From positions 2,681,001 through 2,745,000 of the forward strand of contig NZ_CP036299.1 in the NCBI RefSeq assembly GCF_007752345.1: a stretch of DNA of 64,000 nucleotides, written 5' to 3'. Under the pieces are notes generated by a model that was given only the letters and a program-made list of their open reading frames with translations, was not told the DNA's origin and ran no database searches. This document shows, one piece after another, positions 9,035 through 17,187 of this stretch. The translations under genes and the position numbers were made by a program. The first letter of the stretch is position 1; every line of letters begins with the position of its first letter. The DNA comes from Planctopirus ephydatiae. Lineage in GTDB: Bacteria > Planctomycetota > Planctomycetia > Planctomycetales > Planctomycetaceae.

Positions 9035-9110
9035 AATGATTTCATTTGTGTACCCCTTAACATCTCTTGCTGTGGCGAAAAGTAGCAAACAGTTACACCG
9101 GAGATCGAAA

Positions 9111-9197
9111 ATGGTTGATCAAAAATACTACACAATCCAAGAAGCAGCCAAAGTTTTGGCATGCGATGACGAAACGATTCTCGCGCAGATTCATTAA
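9111..9197 (+). pseudogene. Truncated helix-turn-helix (excisionase-like) ORF, 28 aa
   Basis: ATG with GGAG seven bases upstream. The product MVDQKYYTIQEAAKVLACDD matches the first helices of MerR/excisionase-type DNA-binding domains (YTIQEAAKVL), then continues ETILAQIH and stops. A full domain would need about 25-30 more residues. The following bases do not restore it in frame. It may be a decayed excisionase or helix-turn-helix gene of the module. Confidence 0.5.
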
Positions 9198-9310
9198 CGA
9201 GACCTTTTCCGAAAGTCACCAAAGCTCGCTTGACTCTTCTGCGAACTCAGGGCTCTGTGTGACGACGCCGAACGTCTCGGCGGCAAACCCCACGAACCAA
9301 GGAGTATTCA

Positions 9311-9808
9311 ATGAGGCTTAATGTTACGAAGGAAGTCGCACGGTTGCAGAAGATGACCTGTGGCGAACTTCGAGATCAGTTCGAAAAAGTCACCGGCGAA
9401 ACGACCCACGCCAAGAATCGCAAGTGGCTGATACGCCGAATCATTTGGCGGATGCAAGCCAGCGTCGAAGGCGGGCTTTCCGAAGATGCGATCAAACGCA
9501 TCCGGGAGCTAGCTGACGGAGCGGACTTGCGAGTCACATCGCCGGCGACGCGGAGGCTTCCTGATGACGCTGACAAACGAATCCGAGCAATGCCCACGGG
9601 CATCCAATCGTCTTCGCAGCCGTTACCGGGCACGCTTATCACGCGTCAATACAAAGGTCGCGAGATTCGCGTCCGAGTCACGCCGCAAGGCTTTGAATTT
9701 GAAGGCGAGTTTTTCAGCTCGCTCTCGGCTGTCGCCAAACACATCACTGGATCGCACTGGAGCGGCAACCGGTTCTTTAAACTCGACCAACAGGAATCAA
9801 ACCAATGA
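9311..9808 (+). CDS. DUF2924 protein
   Basis: 165 residues. The N-terminus has LQKMTCGELRDQFEKVTGE and KWLIRRIIWRMQ, and the C-terminal third has RQYKGREIRVRVTPQGFEFEGE and SLSAVAKHITGSHWSGNRFF. Both are signature parts of DUF2924, a family almost always encoded immediately before large serine recombinases. AAGGAG lies 6 bases before the ATG. Its last codon overlaps the recombinase start as ATGA. It probably assists DNA binding or directionality of the recombinase, but no member has a proven role. Confidence 0.9.
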   Translation: MRLNVTKEVARLQKMTCGELRDQFEKVTGETTHAKNRKWLIRRIIWRMQASVEGGLSEDAIKRIRELADGADLRVTSPATRRLPDDADKRIRAMPTGIQSSSQPLPGTLITRQYKGREIRVRVTPQGFEFEGEFFSSLSAVAKHITGSHWSGNRFFKLDQQESNQ

Positions 9809-11340
9809 AAGATCAGAGAAAGATGGTGAGGTGTGCGATCTACACCCGCAAGAGCACGGAAGAAGGGCTCGAACAAGAGTACAGCTCGCTCGACGCCCAA
9901 CGCGACGCCGCCGAGGCCTACGTTTCTTCGCAAAAGCACGAGGGTTGGGAGATCGTTGCCAAGTCCTACAACGATGGAGGCTTCACGGGCAGCAATATGG
10001 AGCGTCCGGCACTTCAAAACCTACTGGCTGACATCGAAGCTGGCGAAATCGACTGCGTAATCGTCTACAAGGTCGACAGGCTCAGCCGATCACTTCTCGA
10101 CTTCACCAAGATTGTCGAGAAGTTTGACCAACACGGCGTCTCGTTCGTTAGCGTGACGCAGCAGTTCAATACATCGACTTCAATGGGCCGGCTCGTCCTG
10201 AACGTGCTGCTCTCTTTCGCCCAGTTCGAGCGTGAAATGATCAGCGAACGGATCCGTGACAAAGTCGCTGCCTCACGCCGTCGTGGTAAATGGTCCGGTG
10301 GAATGCCGCTGCTTGGATACACCGTCGAAAATACAAAGCTGATCGTCGATGAGGTCGAGGCAGATCGCGTGCGGCAAATCTTTGAGCTTTATATCGAACA
10401 CTGCGCTCTGCTGCCTGTCGTCAAAGTGCTGAGACAACGGAGTTGGACGACCAAACAATGGGTTACCAGGAAGGGAGATCATCGTGGCGGTCGAGAGTTT
10501 ACAAAGAACGCACTTTACAAGTTACTGACCAACATTACCTATATCGGCAAGATTCGGTACAAGGACGAAACGCACCAGGGCGAGCATGACGCGATCGTGC
10601 CGCTAGATTTGTTTTGTCAGGTGGGAATCCGACTCAAAGCAAATGGCCAATCCGGTGGCACCGGAGTACGCAACAAACACAACGCGCTCTTGAAGGGCTT
10701 GATCTGGTGTAAATCTTGCGGTCGGCCAATGACACATTCGTACAGCAGCAAAGGCAACAAACGATATCGATACTACGTTTGCGGCACAGCGATGCAAAAC
10801 GGATGGGCCGAGTGTCCTGCACCATCGGTTCCCGCTGGCGAGATCGAAAGGTTCGTCGTCGAGCAGATCCAGTCCATCGGCACCGACGAAGACCTGCTTA
10901 ACCAGACGATCGGTCAGATTGAATTTCGGTCCAAGCAGCGACTGGAAGCCTTCGAATCTGAATGTAAGGGATTGAGGCGACAACTTGGCAACGATCATGA
11001 AAAGCTTCGAGCGATCGCCGCCAACTTAACGAATAGCCGTCGCGTGGCGGGACTGCCCGAACTTCAAACTCGTATCGATGCCGCTGAGGACCGATTAAAG
11101 TTGATCGCGCTGGAACAACAATCGCTGATAGATCAGTCCATCGATTCCGCCGATGTCAGGCGACTGTTAGGAAGTTTTGAAGGGCTTTGGAAAACCATTC
11201 AACCACGTGAACAGGTCCGTCTAGTCAAGCTGTTGATCGATCGAGTTGATTTCGACGGAGTCGCTGGCAACGTAGCAATCACTTTCCACGATACCGGCCT
11301 GCAAAGCCTGTCGCCTAGCGAACGGGAGGTGACGGCATGA
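9805..11340 (+). CDS. Large serine recombinase
   Basis: 511 residues. The resolvase catalytic domain is at about 9-150 with nucleophile Ser17 (CAIYTRKSTEEG), the DAQRDAAEAY block and YKVDRLSRS. The recombinase domain is at about 170-275 and the zinc ribbon at about 300-340 (IWCKSCGRPM, then YYVCG and ECPAP). A coiled coil at about 375-450 is as expected in large serine integrases. All usual parts are present, so the enzyme looks intact. It overlaps both neighbours by ATGA. A second ATG at codon 7 is possible, but the overlap favours the first. It is expected to move the module at about 7.5-11.8 kb. Confidence 0.93.
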   Translation: MKDQRKMVRCAIYTRKSTEEGLEQEYSSLDAQRDAAEAYVSSQKHEGWEIVAKSYNDGGFTGSNMERPALQNLLADIEAGEIDCVIVYKVDRLSRSLLDFTKIVEKFDQHGVSFVSVTQQFNTSTSMGRLVLNVLLSFAQFEREMISERIRDKVAASRRRGKWSGGMPLLGYTVENTKLIVDEVEADRVRQIFELYIEHCALLPVVKVLRQRSWTTKQWVTRKGDHRGGREFTKNALYKLLTNITYIGKIRYKDETHQGEHDAIVPLDLFCQVGIRLKANGQSGGTGVRNKHNALLKGLIWCKSCGRPMTHSYSSKGNKRYRYYVCGTAMQNGWAECPAPSVPAGEIERFVVEQIQSIGTDEDLLNQTIGQIEFRSKQRLEAFESECKGLRRQLGNDHEKLRAIAANLTNSRRVAGLPELQTRIDAAEDRLKLIALEQQSLIDQSIDSADVRRLLGSFEGLWKTIQPREQVRLVKLLIDRVDFDGVAGNVAITFHDTGLQSLSPSEREVTA

Positions 11341-11765
11341 ACGGAAAACTGACCATCAACCGATCCTTTCACGTCAAGGTGCGTCGCAATGGCAGCAAGA
11401 GCCTGGAAGATGGCCCGGCGGTTGTGAAGCCTACAGGTCGAATCCCACGTATCACCCGATTATTGGCCCTGGCCCACCGCTGCCGTGACTTGGTTCGCGA
11501 CGGGATCATCATCAACCAATCGGAACTTGCCCACTACGGGCAAATCTCGACGACGCGAATGTCGCAAATCATGTGGCTCGACAATCTCGCCCCGGACATC
11601 CAAGAAAAGATTCTTGGCCTGCCTCGAACTGTCTGTGGTCGCGACGCGATTCTGGAACGTGAAGTCCGGCCGATTGCCAAGACGCACGATTGGGGCAACC
11701 AACGAACAATGTGGATCGATCTGCTGAATCGTACCGAGGCAGTTGTACCAACCGATCAAATCTGA
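11337..11765 (+). CDS. Recombinase-associated HTH protein
   Basis: 142 residues, basic N-terminus, then a helix-turn-helix-like core (QSELAHYGQISTTRMSQIM) and LAPDIQEKILGLPR, a combination seen in short proteins encoded right after serine recombinases in diverse bacteria. It starts within the recombinase stop (ATGA) and is followed by a terminator at 11801. It probably binds DNA at the element ends; no enzyme motif is present. Confidence 0.8.
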   Translation: MNGKLTINRSFHVKVRRNGSKSLEDGPAVVKPTGRIPRITRLLALAHRCRDLVRDGIIINQSELAHYGQISTTRMSQIMWLDNLAPDIQEKILGLPRTVCGRDAILEREVRPIAKTHDWGNQRTMWIDLLNRTEAVVPTDQI

Positions 11766-11800
11766 TTCCTAGGCCTGAACGTTTCAAAAAACTCCCCGTT

Positions 11801-11836
11801 AACGCCGCCACGTTCGCCCGACGTCGCGGCGTTTTT
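11801..11836 (+). terminator. Intrinsic terminator of the recombinase cassette
   Basis: AACGCCGC (11801-11808) pairs with GCGGCGTT (11826-11833) and is followed by TTT, 36 bases after the last gene of the cassette. Confidence 0.75.
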
Positions 11837-12254
11837 CCGTTGTGGCACCGTTTGTCGGTAAACCCCGACGACGCGACACGACGAAAGACAGAGGACGTCA
11901 CGTTATGCGATCGAGAGTCTAAGGCCGAAAATCGAAGCGATGATTTTCGAAACAAATCGCCAATGGCTGTTAACCCGGAGCTGTTGTTTCATATACGGTT
12001 CGGAGGAGCCGAAGCAAACGGCGAATGAACTTATAACGCCCCTCGGAAGCGAGAGCGCGATAGTTTCGGGGGTCTGAACCAGATTCCGGCCGAGAAATCG
12101 CTGGACCGGCACTACACTCAGATAGCCTTGAGAGACTCGACTCCAAACAAAACCTTCAAAAATCAGGCGTTTTTCGCTGTCGAACTGGCGTAGGCCTGTG
12201 AAGTACACTGAACGAACTAGCGTGGCAGTATCAGTTCGCAGATCAAAATAAGTA
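11837..12254. other. Intergenic between recombinase module and island
   Basis: About 420 bases without a recognised gene. It contains the unlocated right edge of the recombinase module and the original downstream flank of the tRNA-Arg gene. No second copy of the 7516-7540 sequence is seen here. Confidence 0.4.
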
Positions 12255-12294
12255 CACCCCAGTGGAGTCGAACCACTAACCTACGGTTCCGAAG
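12255..12294. repeat. Left att site: copy of tRNA-Arg 3' half
   Basis: 40 bases identical to 36047-36086 within the tRNA-Arg gene, from the 3' acceptor strand through T-arm, variable loop and anticodon stem/loop. The identity ends at GAAG on the island side. The tRNA 5' half is absent here, so this is the duplicated 3' end left by integration. Confidence 0.92.
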
Positions 12295-12441
12295 TCGAAT
12301 TTTTGGGGTACTGCCAAAAGCTCGAAACTCATTTACCGCAGTAGTTTACAACATTTCGCATTTTTCGCCATACCACTTGATTTGAATTTTTTCACCCCAT
12401 TTTTCCAAGTGAAAACGTGGACTACCACTTTTTGAGTGGTA
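12295..12441. repeat. Island left-end repeat, copy 1
   Basis: It starts TCGAAT directly at the att site and runs through GGGGTACTGCC, GTTTACAACATTTCGC, CCATACCACTTGAT and ACTACCAC (12421-12428), ending in an inverted match AGTGGTA. It is about 90 percent identical to copies 2 and 3. Inverted pairs (CACTTG/CAAGTG and ACTACCACT/AGTGGTA) make it look like a recombinase arm-binding region. Confidence 0.88.
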
Positions 12442-12466
12442 ATGAATTTGGTGGTAAATAATCTAA

Positions 12467-12640
12467 GAGCCTGACAAAAAACCGCATTGCTGATTAATAG
12501 TTTAGGCTGGTTGCCTGATCAGCACGCGATAACAGAGGGCAACGAGTGCCAGTTGGTCCCAGGTGACGTAGGTGGCGGTGTAGGACTCGTCCATCTATTT
12601 GGGTTTGGGAATCGTGGTCATGTTACCGACGGCGTTGTAG
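12467..12640 (-). mobile_element. IS5-family left-end fragment
   Basis: The terminal sequence GAGCCTGACAAAAAACCG at 12467 and the next ~25 bases are shared with the IS at 21437. On the minus strand the end of a transposase is readable (TWDQLALVALCYRVLIRQPA, stop), equivalent to the C-terminus of the other copy. The rest is missing. It is preceded by TAA, as in the other copy. It inserted next to repeat copy 1, at a different point than the IS beside copy 2, so the two insertions were separate events. Confidence 0.7.
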
Positions 12641-12644
12641 TAGT

Positions 12645-12905
12645 CTAACACGAATAAAGATGTGGGTATAGGCGGTGGGGTTTTTGGCGGGCATCGGGGG
12701 TGGTGAACTGCCACCGGACTTTGCTCGCGGTGGCGTTTCGCTCCTGTTTCCACGCCGTGACTTCTGATCGTAAATCTTTAATCGTCGGAATTCTGCGGTT
12801 CAGGCATTGGCGGCTCAGCACTCCCAGTTCGATTTCCGCCACATTCAGCCAACTGCCGTTGCGGGGTGTGAAGTGCAGTTCCAATCTTCGCGATGTGGGA
12901 TACAC
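12645..12905 (-). pseudogene. IS630-family transposase, C-terminal fragment
   Basis: The last ~85 codons of a DDE transposase: LHFTPRNGSWLNVAEIELGV carries the final catalytic Glu region (WLN-AE-E), followed by LSRQCLNRRI, WKQERN and FTTPDARQK, all typical of the IS630 C-terminus. The first two thirds, with the two catalytic Asp residues, are gone and no inverted repeat is seen. It abuts the Gfo/Idh/MocA gene. Confidence 0.8.
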
Positions 12906-12928
12906 CGGAAAGGTGCGTTTGCGGTGGC

Positions 12929-14311
12929 TCAGCCCTCCACGATTTTAAAGCCCTTCCGATAGTCGCGGGCAATGAGCCCCTGGGCCTGTTCGTCGCCGAC
13001 AATGGCTTCGTTCATCGGGTCCCAGGTGATCTTGCGGTTCAACCGAGCCGCGATTCCGGCAAGGTGGCACGTTGAAAGTGCTCGATGGTGACTGAACACG
13101 TCCGAAATGGGTTCTTTCCGATCCCGTGCTGCTTCAAAGAAATTGCGGAAATGGTCCACCAGCGGGCGATTCTTGTAGACTTCCTCCATCGCTCCATTGG
13201 GAAACGGGTTCGACTTGAGTTCTTCGACCGGAGCTCCGGTCAGCTTGCCCCGATTCACAAAGATCCGGCCTTCGGTGCCTTCAAAGAGAATGCCATTGTC
13301 GCCGTCATGGCGGATCTCTATCTCCACTCCGTCATCAAAGGTCGTCCGGATAAGAAACTGTGTGGCTGTGTTGTATCGTGACGGATCGACCGGGTAGCCA
13401 TTTTTGAATTCGACAGGGTGCCGGGCCATAATCGGATCGATGGTCAGAGGACCCGTTTCGGTTTTTCCAAGTCCCCAGGTGGCGATGTCCACATGGTGGG
13501 CTCCCCAGTCGGTCAGTTTTCCTCCTGAGTACTCGTACCACCAGCGAAATTCATAGTGGCAGCGCGACCAGCTTTTTGTCTCACCATTGTTGCCGGCCAG
13601 ATATCGAAACTCCTTCTCCGAAACCGGCCCCTGCCACAGGTTCCAGTCCAGCGATGAAGGAGGAGCGGCCACCGGGATCTGCGGGCTTTCTGGAGCGCCG
13701 CCGATGCTGCATGTGGCTTTCTTCAGCTTTCCCAGTCGCCCAGCGCGAATCAACGCAATGGCCCGGATGAATTGCTCTTCGCTGCGCTGCTGCGTACCAA
13801 TCTGGACAATCCGACCTGTCCTGGTACACACGTCGCAAATCTGCTGCCCTTCCGAAATCGTCACCGTCATCGGCTTTTCGCAGTAGACATCCTTTCCGGC
13901 CAGCATGGCTTCAATCGCAATCTTGGCATGCCAGTGATCTGGTGTGGAAATGTGGACGATGTCGATGTTAGGGTCGTCAAGTATCGCCCGGTAGTCGGCG
14001 TGAACTCCGGGTGCGCTGCCAGTCCATTCCTTCGCGAGTCCCGCTGCCAGTTCGCGTCGAGTCGCGTCAGCATCGCAAACAGAAACGTAGTCGCCGTATT
14101 TGCGAAAATCAGGGGCTGATCCCCACGGGCCATCCACGCCAGTGGCTCTCTGGCACCAACGACTGCCCGTTCCAATCGCTCCGACACGGGGCCGGTCGTT
14201 GGCCGACACGAAACCGCTCGCTCGTCCGCTTCGGTTCAAAAGAACGGCCGCCCCAACGAAGCTCAGCGAAGATTGAAGCAGACTGCGACGGGAAAGTTGA
14301 CTCTTTGACAT
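12929..14311 (-). CDS. Gfo/Idh/MocA family oxidoreductase, Tat-exported
   Basis: 460 residues from ATG 14311; a longer frame reaches 14353 but the shorter start gives MSKSQLSRRSLLQSSL, a clean twin-arginine signal. Next come the NAD(P)-binding Rossmann part (RPRVGAIGTGSRW), the STPDHWHAKIAIEAM block and CEKPMT, the usual Gfo/Idh/MocA catalytic-lysine region. The C-terminal half has WYEYSGGKLTDWGAHHVD, as in exported planctomycete members that act on sugars or inositol. It is convergent with the transposase fragment and divergent from the cytochrome gene at 14814. The substrate is unknown. Confidence 0.9.
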   Translation of the reverse strand: MSKSQLSRRSLLQSSLSFVGAAVLLNRSGRASGFVSANDRPRVGAIGTGSRWCQRATGVDGPWGSAPDFRKYGDYVSVCDADATRRELAAGLAKEWTGSAPGVHADYRAILDDPNIDIVHISTPDHWHAKIAIEAMLAGKDVYCEKPMTVTISEGQQICDVCTRTGRIVQIGTQQRSEEQFIRAIALIRAGRLGKLKKATCSIGGAPESPQIPVAAPPSSLDWNLWQGPVSEKEFRYLAGNNGETKSWSRCHYEFRWWYEYSGGKLTDWGAHHVDIATWGLGKTETGPLTIDPIMARHPVEFKNGYPVDPSRYNTATQFLIRTTFDDGVEIEIRHDGDNGILFEGTEGRIFVNRGKLTGAPVEELKSNPFPNGAMEEVYKNRPLVDHFRNFFEAARDRKEPISDVFSHHRALSTCHLAGIAARLNRKITWDPMNEAIVGDEQAQGLIARDYRKGFKIVEG

Positions 14312-14543
14312 GTGACCGGACTTTTCGTTGACATGGTTTTTGACAATCATCATGGAACGCCGGGTGCGGCAGTTTCACGGTTCTTTGACCCGGCTTGATA
14401 ATTTTGCTGAACGATTCCGCCCCTGATCTAACTCAGGATGTTCTCGCGGTGCCGTCAAGGCAGAATCCCCTGAATCTACGAACGCTCCTGCGCAGTTTCA
14501 TAATCAGTGGACCAATCCCAGGTTCTTCAAAGGGAGGATACTC

Positions 14544-14678
14544 ATGTGGCGATGTATCCTCAGCCGTGTGCTGTTGACAGGACATTGTTCGACAGCCTTC
14601 ACTTGTGAAGAATCGTTACCGGAATGCCTCTCGCTCGCAGCTGACCGGGAAGCGATCCTGAAAGAACTCGCCGGTTGA
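14544..14678 (+). CDS. Possible 44-aa small ORF
   Basis: ATG at 14544 preceded by GGGAGG six bases upstream, one of the best ribosome binding sites in the island. The product MWRCILSRVLLTGHCSTAFT... has a short hydrophobic, signal-like start and then an acidic tail ending ELAG. It resembles no family I know. It could be the start of a secreted protein truncated by rearrangement, or chance. The remainder of the ~500-base divergent gap 14312-14813 shows nothing else. Confidence 0.25.
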   Translation: MWRCILSRVLLTGHCSTAFTCEESLPECLSLAADREAILKELAG

Positions 14679-14813
14679 TAGCCAAAGGGGTGCATGATGA
14701 ATAAGATGCAAGCGAACTGGATTGGGAGCGGTTCCAGGCTCATGCAGAAAGGGAATCCCGGATAGCCCCTCTGTTTTTCCCGCGTTTTTTTCCATTGATG
14801 GAAAGCCGGAGCA

Positions 14814-17183
14814 ATGAGTTCCTATCGCAGAATCAACGCGGACCCACGAGGTTTGCAAACGAATACTGATATTCAGCCGCAATCTGCCCTGTCGACAAGA
14901 ACATTGAGCGCGTCTGTTCCTGGTTCGGTGATGGGCTTGATCGCCACTTTGTTGTGTTCCTCGAACCTGCTTTTTGCTCAAGCCGAAAAGACAGCGACTC
15001 CCATTGTCTCAGACAAAAAGGCCTTCGACGAAACCGTCTCTCCATTCCTGAGTAAGTACTGTGCCGATTGTCACGGCGAGGGCAGCAATGAGTCAGGTGT
15101 CGTCTTGTCCGGCATCAGTTTTGATCTGGCATCCGGCCATGATATCGAGCTTTGGAATACGGTACTCCGGCAACTGCACTTGGAAGAGATGCCACCGACC
15201 GAGAGTGAACAACCCGAGCAGCACGAAAGAGATGCCGTGATGCTCTGGATCAATGCAGAATTGAAAAAATCCGGGAACGTTTCTGATCTCTATACGAAAT
15301 TGGAAAGTCCGAGCTTCGCAAATTATGTGAACCACGAAAAGCTCTTCAGCGGCGAAATCACTGCGGAGCCTTTTTCACCGGCACGGTTGTGGAGAACCAG
15401 CCCTGAAGTTTTTGAGAATGTGAAATCCAAATACGGAGAGGGAGCCAGGGATTTCAGGCAGCCTTTTCCGTTGGAAGATAAAGTTGGTATCAAAGATTAT
15501 GCCAACCTCCTGTTTGCGGATTCGGCGGTTGTAAGTGTATTGATGAGCAATGCGGCTTTTGCTGCAGATGAACTCATCAAGCATTCTCCCATCGCTTCGT
15601 CAGACACACGTCCCAGTGATGACTTGCTTGCTTCGGCCATCAGCGAACATTTCAGGAAGGTGGTCTATCGAGAGCCCCTGAAAGAAGAGATCAGCAACTA
15701 CTCGGAGCTTTTCCGAAAGACAGCCAAAGAAGGCGGCAATGCCGAGGCCATGCGATTGGTCTTGATGGCGGTAATGTTGCACCATGAATCGGTCTACAGA
15801 GTTGAGATCGGTCTTGGCAAAGAAGATTCTCACGGACGTCGGATGTTGTCGGGTACTGAAATGGCATTTGCTATCGCCTATGCGCTGACAGATCGTCCGC
15901 CTGATGAGGTACTGCTTCAGGCGGCAAAAGAGGGGCAGTTGAACAGCAGCACGGATGCGCAGCTACAAATTGCACGCATCCTTCAGGATGACGCGATTGA
16001 CAAACCAAGGATCCTGCGTTTCTTCCAGGAGTTCTTTGGCTACTCCCAGGCCCATAAGGTTTTTAAGGACGAAGATCGCTCGGGGGGATTCGCTTACTAC
16101 GGCGAAAACTATCCCGCGATGTACGAGAAAGACGCGGATTTTTTCGTCATGAACATCCTGGAGAAAGATCAGGATGTTTTCAGGCAATTGCTGACGTCAG
16201 ACGAGTACTACATCATCAACCGAGCGACATTTCGGAACACGGTCTACGATTTTTACAAGAAGAACCAACAGCAACTTGATGCAGGGGAATATCCGGAAGC
16301 CAAACAGAAAGAACTCCTGCAGAGACTGAACCTGAAGGGCTGGCATGAACTGAATGTGAAATACGACCTGCACAACTTCAACAAAGAATTCGATGGCAGT
16401 GTCGCTGCGATAAAGCAGATCGTTGAGGAACAATATAGTTGGATGGACACCAAAGACGAAGACATACTTCTGCATCGCATGCAGGCTCTGTATGCAAAGT
16501 ATCCGATGGTTTACGACCTCAGGGATGATGAGCAGGATTTCTTGTTGCCACAGCCTTACAAGCGCCCGAACCGTGCCGGGATGTTGACTCATCCAGCCTG
16601 GCTGATCGCACATTCATTGAATGACAGCACGGACCCGATTCGGCGAGGAAAATGGGTGAGGGAGCGATTACTGGGAGGCGTGATACCGGACATTCCCATC
16701 ACAGTGGATGCCTCTGTTCCGGAAGACCATACGAAAACGCTCAGAGAAAGGTTGCAAAAGACGGAGAGCGTTGAATGCTGGCGTTGTCACAAGAAGATGA
16801 ATCCCCTGGGATATGCCTTCGAGATCTACGATGACTTCGGACGGCATCGAACGGAGGAAAGTCTGGCCAAAGGAGATACCAAGCCGGTCAATGCCAGAAG
16901 TGAACTGGCAGGCACGGGCGAGCAGAAATTGGATGGCGAATACAAGGATGCTCTGGAACTGATCCACAGACTGGCTGAATCAGATAACGTTCGTCAATGT
17001 ATGATCCGGCATGTGTTTCGGTACTTTATGGGGCGAAACGAAACGCTTAACGATTCAAAAACGCTCATTTCCGCCGATCGGGCCTACCTTGAAAGTGGTG
17101 GCAGTTTTAAGGCACTCTTGACTTCCATACTTTCGTCTGACTCATTTCTTTATCGCAAAACACTTGAACCGACTTCAAGGTAG
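14814..17183 (+). CDS. DUF1592/DUF1588/DUF1585 planctomycete cytochrome protein
   Basis: 789 codons. A hydrophobic segment at about 39-56 ends in FAQAEK, so the first ~38 residues may be extra and translation may start later. A cytochrome domain with CADCH (83-87) is followed by DUF1592 at about 345-475, DUF1588 with a second haem motif CWRCH (656-660) and MNPLGYAFEIYDDFGR, and DUF1585 at about 705-780 (RQCMIRHVFRYFMGR). The DUF1587 part is weak or reshaped. Such proteins are nearly always followed by DUF1552, as here. It is predicted to be a periplasmic dihaem protein; its reaction is unknown. Confidence 0.9.
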   Translation: MSSYRRINADPRGLQTNTDIQPQSALSTRTLSASVPGSVMGLIATLLCSSNLLFAQAEKTATPIVSDKKAFDETVSPFLSKYCADCHGEGSNESGVVLSGISFDLASGHDIELWNTVLRQLHLEEMPPTESEQPEQHERDAVMLWINAELKKSGNVSDLYTKLESPSFANYVNHEKLFSGEITAEPFSPARLWRTSPEVFENVKSKYGEGARDFRQPFPLEDKVGIKDYANLLFADSAVVSVLMSNAAFAADELIKHSPIASSDTRPSDDLLASAISEHFRKVVYREPLKEEISNYSELFRKTAKEGGNAEAMRLVLMAVMLHHESVYRVEIGLGKEDSHGRRMLSGTEMAFAIAYALTDRPPDEVLLQAAKEGQLNSSTDAQLQIARILQDDAIDKPRILRFFQEFFGYSQAHKVFKDEDRSGGFAYYGENYPAMYEKDADFFVMNILEKDQDVFRQLLTSDEYYIINRATFRNTVYDFYKKNQQQLDAGEYPEAKQKELLQRLNLKGWHELNVKYDLHNFNKEFDGSVAAIKQIVEEQYSWMDTKDEDILLHRMQALYAKYPMVYDLRDDEQDFLLPQPYKRPNRAGMLTHPAWLIAHSLNDSTDPIRRGKWVRERLLGGVIPDIPITVDASVPEDHTKTLRERLQKTESVECWRCHKKMNPLGYAFEIYDDFGRHRTEESLAKGDTKPVNARSELAGTGEQKLDGEYKDALELIHRLAESDNVRQCMIRHVFRYFMGRNETLNDSKTLISADRAYLESGGSFKALLTSILSSDSFLYRKTLEPTSR

Positions 17184-17187
17184 CACC

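Noticed and set aside
11903-12208. Minus-strand 101-codon frame between the recombinase module and the island
   Set aside because: It has no motif, start context or partner; left as intergenic.
12252-12300. A second tRNA-Arg gene
   Set aside because: Only the 3' half is present; the 5' half is replaced by island repeat sequence. It is an att duplicate.
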